Assembly: GCF_007827955.1 (NCBI RefSeq)
Contig: NZ_VITR01000026.1
Location: 1-41,533 of the forward strand
From: Nitrospirillum pindoramense
GTDB taxonomy: Bacteria; Pseudomonadota; Alphaproteobacteria; Azospirillales; Azospirillaceae
Length of the DNA: 41,533 bases
Direction: 5' to 3'
In this document: positions 39,181-41,533 of the stretch, piece by piece
Layout of the letters: each line of letters begins with the position of its first letter
Numbering within the stretch: the first letter of the stretch is position 1
Program-made: the position numbers and the translations under genes
The notes under the pieces: model-generated
The model's database searches: none
Told to the model about the DNA's origin: nothing
Seen by the model: the letters and a program-made list of their open reading frames with translations, nothing else

Positions 39181-41004
39181 TTAAAGGTCAGCGGAGATAA
39201 AATCTTCGATGATATTAAATATGACGGAAAAACCTAAGAAATCGTCGACGGTTCCATGTTCGCACAGCCAATTGCATATATTACCCTTTTCGTCTTTATT
39301 TATGGATTTTCTATGTGGAATTATTTTCGTCTCACCTCTGATTCTCATCGTGGACTCGACATGAATATCAATAAATCTTGGATTATTTGTTTCAAGTTTA
39401 TCAATTGTCTTGGCGGGTAGTAAATTCTCGATCCCAATCTCTATGGGATTTTCCGTAATGGATGGTATGATCCGCTTTAAGATACGATTTTTCTGGATAT
39501 TTGTCTTTTTTGTATCGCAATCATATAGCAGTAAAAGCCGATTTTGTATTGCGCCAGACATCGGATTGTCGAAAGACTTGTAAATCTTATCAAGATTACC
39601 GAATCCATCACCGTCTTTTATCTGTATCATATCCATAACATTTTTCTTTCCAAGAAGTTCTGCGGCCCTTTTTATATATTTAACATCGTAATCACCTTCC
39701 ACGAATATAAGAGGCTTTAAGCTATGCTGTATAGCTTGTGCTATTTCCTCTCTGTGACGGGTGGTTTCTTTGAATGCTTCGTAGGCTGCCGTGAATTCCG
39801 AAAAGTCGCTGGCCGCGACCTGAACCCCAGTGGGCAAATTATATATTAGAATGCCATCTGACCCGAATTGTTCCTCCATTCCGATTAGGAATAGAGGGGA
39901 ATGAGATGTAATAACAAACTGAATTTTTGGGAAATAACGGATTAGCTTTGGCAAAACTTCCTTCTGTAAAATGGTGTGAAGGTGTGCATCTATTTCATCG
40001 ATTATAACGATGCCAGTTATGTCGGAGACTGCGCTAATCGGCTTATTTGTTAGGTCAAAATCCCTAATTATAGATAGAAATAAATTTAATAACTGCGTCT
40101 CTCCGGTGGATAATTGAAAAAGATTGGGAATCCAAACCTTATCGTCTCTTATGACTGATACCCTTCGACGCGATCGGTTACCTATGCCAAAGCGTAGACG
40201 GGCGCTACTCCGGAAAAGAGTGTGCAGAATATTTATAATGGTTTCGTATATAGTGGTAGATGTCCCACTATAACCAGAGAAAATGGGAAGCGGTGATCCG
40301 GCAAGTTGATTGCCAGATGCGAAAAAAGATGGATTTGTATGATTTATGACGATTTCGAGAGTTGCGCGATCAAATAATATATCAAGAAGCCAGTTCATAT
40401 TATTCTTAAGAGGAGATTCACAAATAATATTCCTATTTGAATATCCGGATATGTGCTTAAGTTCAGAATATGATGATTTTATTAGTAAATGATCTTTGTT
40501 TAGCCATGCAGGCTCCTCGAATCTATTAACTGGAAAATAAAGACAGCATTGAGAAGAAAATAAGCCTTCAACATCGGATTTTCTACCGTGAAAATTTGTG
40601 TCAAAGAATGAAGACTCATCTTCTGGTATTTTCCCCCAATCTTTTTTCGATGGGCAAAAATTCAATTTTTCCTCAAAATTTTTCCGGGTGGCGTTCAGCT
40701 GCCACTCCACAATTTTGATATTATTATCAAATTCCACCGATGAATATGAATAAGATGAACCAGAATTAACATAGTCTGGGCTTCTGTATTTAAATACACG
40801 ACCTTTTTCAACTTCTGTGTCTTCATATATCTCATGCTTGGCAACAATTAAACTGTTTACCACGTGTGATAATACGATACTTTTCCCGGAACCATTCTCT
40901 CCAACTAGAATGACTGGGACGGGATTGCCGTTGCGTGTGGGGAATTGGATATTCAGGAGATTGAGCGGGCCAACATTCTCAATTTCTATGGATTTTATAT
41001 ACAT
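39181..41004 (-). CDS. OLD-like ATPase with C-terminal TOPRIM nuclease domain
   Basis: A 607-residue protein of the OLD group. Walker A is GENGSGKS (35-42), the ABC-type signature LSTGE (298-302) and Walker B GIVIIDEIDAHLH (331-343), followed by QFVITSHSP. The C-terminal TOPRIM part has FVEGDYD with E436 and YDCDT with D495 and D497, the expected metal-binding acids. OLD nucleases (P2 Old, GajA, the Eco8 effector) act in phage exclusion; PARIS-type ATPase-TOPRIM fusions are an alternative. ATG 41004 is chosen for GGGAGAGG upstream. It is AT-rich and stands alone under its own promoter. Confidence 0.8.
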   Translation of the reverse strand: MYIKSIEIENVGPLNLLNIQFPTRNGNPVPVILVGENGSGKSIVLSHVVNSLIVAKHEIYEDTEVEKGRVFKYRSPDYVNSGSSYSYSSVEFDNNIKIVEWQLNATRKNFEEKLNFCPSKKDWGKIPEDESSFFDTNFHGRKSDVEGLFSSQCCLYFPVNRFEEPAWLNKDHLLIKSSYSELKHISGYSNRNIICESPLKNNMNWLLDILFDRATLEIVINHTNPSFFASGNQLAGSPLPIFSGYSGTSTTIYETIINILHTLFRSSARLRFGIGNRSRRRVSVIRDDKVWIPNLFQLSTGETQLLNLFLSIIRDFDLTNKPISAVSDITGIVIIDEIDAHLHTILQKEVLPKLIRYFPKIQFVITSHSPLFLIGMEEQFGSDGILIYNLPTGVQVAASDFSEFTAAYEAFKETTRHREEIAQAIQHSLKPLIFVEGDYDVKYIKRAAELLGKKNVMDMIQIKDGDGFGNLDKIYKSFDNPMSGAIQNRLLLLYDCDTKKTNIQKNRILKRIIPSITENPIEIGIENLLPAKTIDKLETNNPRFIDIHVESTMRIRGETKIIPHRKSINKDEKGNICNWLCEHGTVDDFLGFSVIFNIIEDFISADL

Positions 41005-41080
41005 ATCCTCTCCCATTGTTTTTGGCTGCCGCAAATGCAACCGTTTTAGCTTTAGTGCCATCGGTGAACGACGCTTTGGT

Positions 41081-41108
41081 AGTATAGGCTATGCCCAATC
41101 GGGCACAA
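41081..41108 (-). promoter_or_regulatory. Putative promoter and operator of the OLD-like gene
   Basis: On the minus strand TTGTGC (41108-41103) and TATACT (41086-41081) are 16 bases apart. The palindrome GCCCGATTGGGC (41104-41093) lies between the boxes, an ideal repressor site. The start codon is about 77 bp downstream. Confidence 0.55.
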
Positions 41109-41159
41109 TGAGAACAAAGAAGTGATGAACGAGTGATAGGCACGCGGCATCAGCGTGGC

Positions 41160-41252
41160 TCACGGAGAACGCAGGGTGGCGATCAGCTGAGAAATTGCAG
41201 CGACGAGGTGGGCTGATGCGTTCAGGATCAGGGCGAGTTCGATAACGGTCAC
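41160..41252 (-). CDS. Possible 30-residue hydrophobic peptide
   Basis: A GTG-started frame (41252) follows an excellent AGGAGG ribosome site and encodes 30 residues with one hydrophobic helix (VIELALILNASAHLVAAI) and a short polar end. The size and pattern resemble single-span regulatory peptides or type I toxins. With such a short frame, the strong ribosome site is the main support. Confidence 0.4.
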   Translation of the reverse strand: MTVIELALILNASAHLVAAISQLIATLRSP

Positions 41253-41533
41253 GATGTCCTCCTAGGCTTCCACGCACTTCATTGCGCGATGGTGCGAAGG
41301 AGGGAGCAGGCTTAGGACAAGGGCTGTCACAGGCCGCGCAGCGCCGTTTACGGGGTGCTACTGCACAAGCCGCAGGCGCGGAAGTGAGCCGCTTTGACGG
41401 TCCCGCACGGGCTGCTTTCATTCGCCGCCTATTCCACATTAGCCTGGATAATTCACCAGGGTTGGCGGGCATAGGCTAAGGCCCTGGAATCACGTAGGAT
41501 TCGATTGCTGAGGCCGAACCTGCTGTTTCCGGA
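41253..41533. other. Right edge of the window, no gene recognised
   Basis: Short GC-rich frames exist on both strands but show no family resemblance and no good ribosome site. No integrase attachment repeat, tRNA or insertion-sequence end was recognised. It may hold the upstream region of the peptide at 41160-41252 or the start of the next gene. Confidence 0.35.

Larger units (their letters stand above)
15250..41533. mobile_element. Integrated mobilizable element (IME), right end not seen
   Basis: Between the core gene yaiI and the window edge lie an integrase, ArdC, a coupling ATPase, an oriT, a TraA-type relaxase, a second recombinase, toxin modules and defence-type ATPases. Base composition swings between high GC in the mobilization genes and markedly AT-rich cargo. 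No VirB/Trb/Tra mating-channel genes are seen, so it is classed as mobilizable and not self-conjugative. The left boundary must fall between yaiI (15215) and the int promoter (15401). No direct repeat pairing it with the right part was found by eye, so the right end may lie beyond the window. Confidence 0.8.

Noticed and set aside
41089-41472. A 127-codon minus-strand frame at the right edge
   Set aside because: Cys/Arg/Pro-rich product without a family or ribosome site; it overlaps the better supported 30-residue frame.
15250-41533. CRISPR array or insertion sequence in the element
   Set aside because: No set of regularly spaced repeats and no DDE or HUH transposase were found; the repeats present occur only in pairs.

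Overview
The window is high-GC alphaproteobacterial chromosome, most likely from the Azospirillaceae/Rhodospirillales judging by protein style (family placement is inference). It splits into two unrelated parts. Bases 1 to about 15,230 are core genome. They hold the 3' end of tuf, its terminator, tRNA-Trp(CCA), then secE-nusG-rplK-rplA-rplJ-rplL-rpoB-rpoC in the classical order, with hairpins between nusG/rplK, rplA/rplJ, rplL/rpoB and rpoB/rpoC and a strong terminator after rpoC. Two exported Sel1-repeat proteins and a YaiI/UPF0178 protein follow on the minus strand.

From about 15,250 to the right edge the window is an integrated mobilizable element. It opens with a tyrosine integrase preceded by a promoter and a pair of 19-bp repeats. 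Its mobilization core is an ArdC-type antirestriction protein with a long structured leader (18,390-19,660), a VirD4/TraG-like coupling ATPase with membrane partners (23,201-26,352), an orphan DNA methyltransferase (26,788-27,477), a small relaxosome-like protein, an oriT resembling RSF1010/Ti (27,907-27,936), and a Ti TraA-type relaxase-helicase (27,960-30,863). No mating-pair-formation (VirB/Trb) genes are present, so the element probably borrows a helper type IV secretion system. A second small tyrosine recombinase sits in a coupled operon with a small membrane protein and an XRE regulator (37,980-39,114). The right boundary is not recognisable here.

Between the mobilization genes lie cargo modules, several clearly richer in A+T: (i) a toxin with a C-terminal RNase A-like CdiA-CT domain, including all four expected active-site residues at the right spacing, followed by a CdiI-like immunity gene (19,766-20,985); (ii) a convergent pair of unrecognised AT-rich genes (21,474-22,923); (iii) an RloC-like SMC/ABC ATPase with a CxxC zinc hook (31,323-33,428); (iv) a Phd/YefM antitoxin with a PemK-like toxin (33,513-34,231); (v) an OLD-like ATPase-TOPRIM nuclease under its own operator-bearing promoter (39,181-41,108); (vi) a possible 30-residue hydrophobic peptide. 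Together they look like a mobile element carrying inter-bacterial competition, anti-phage and self-maintenance functions. The toxin-immunity pair without any CdiA delivery domain is the most unusual part.
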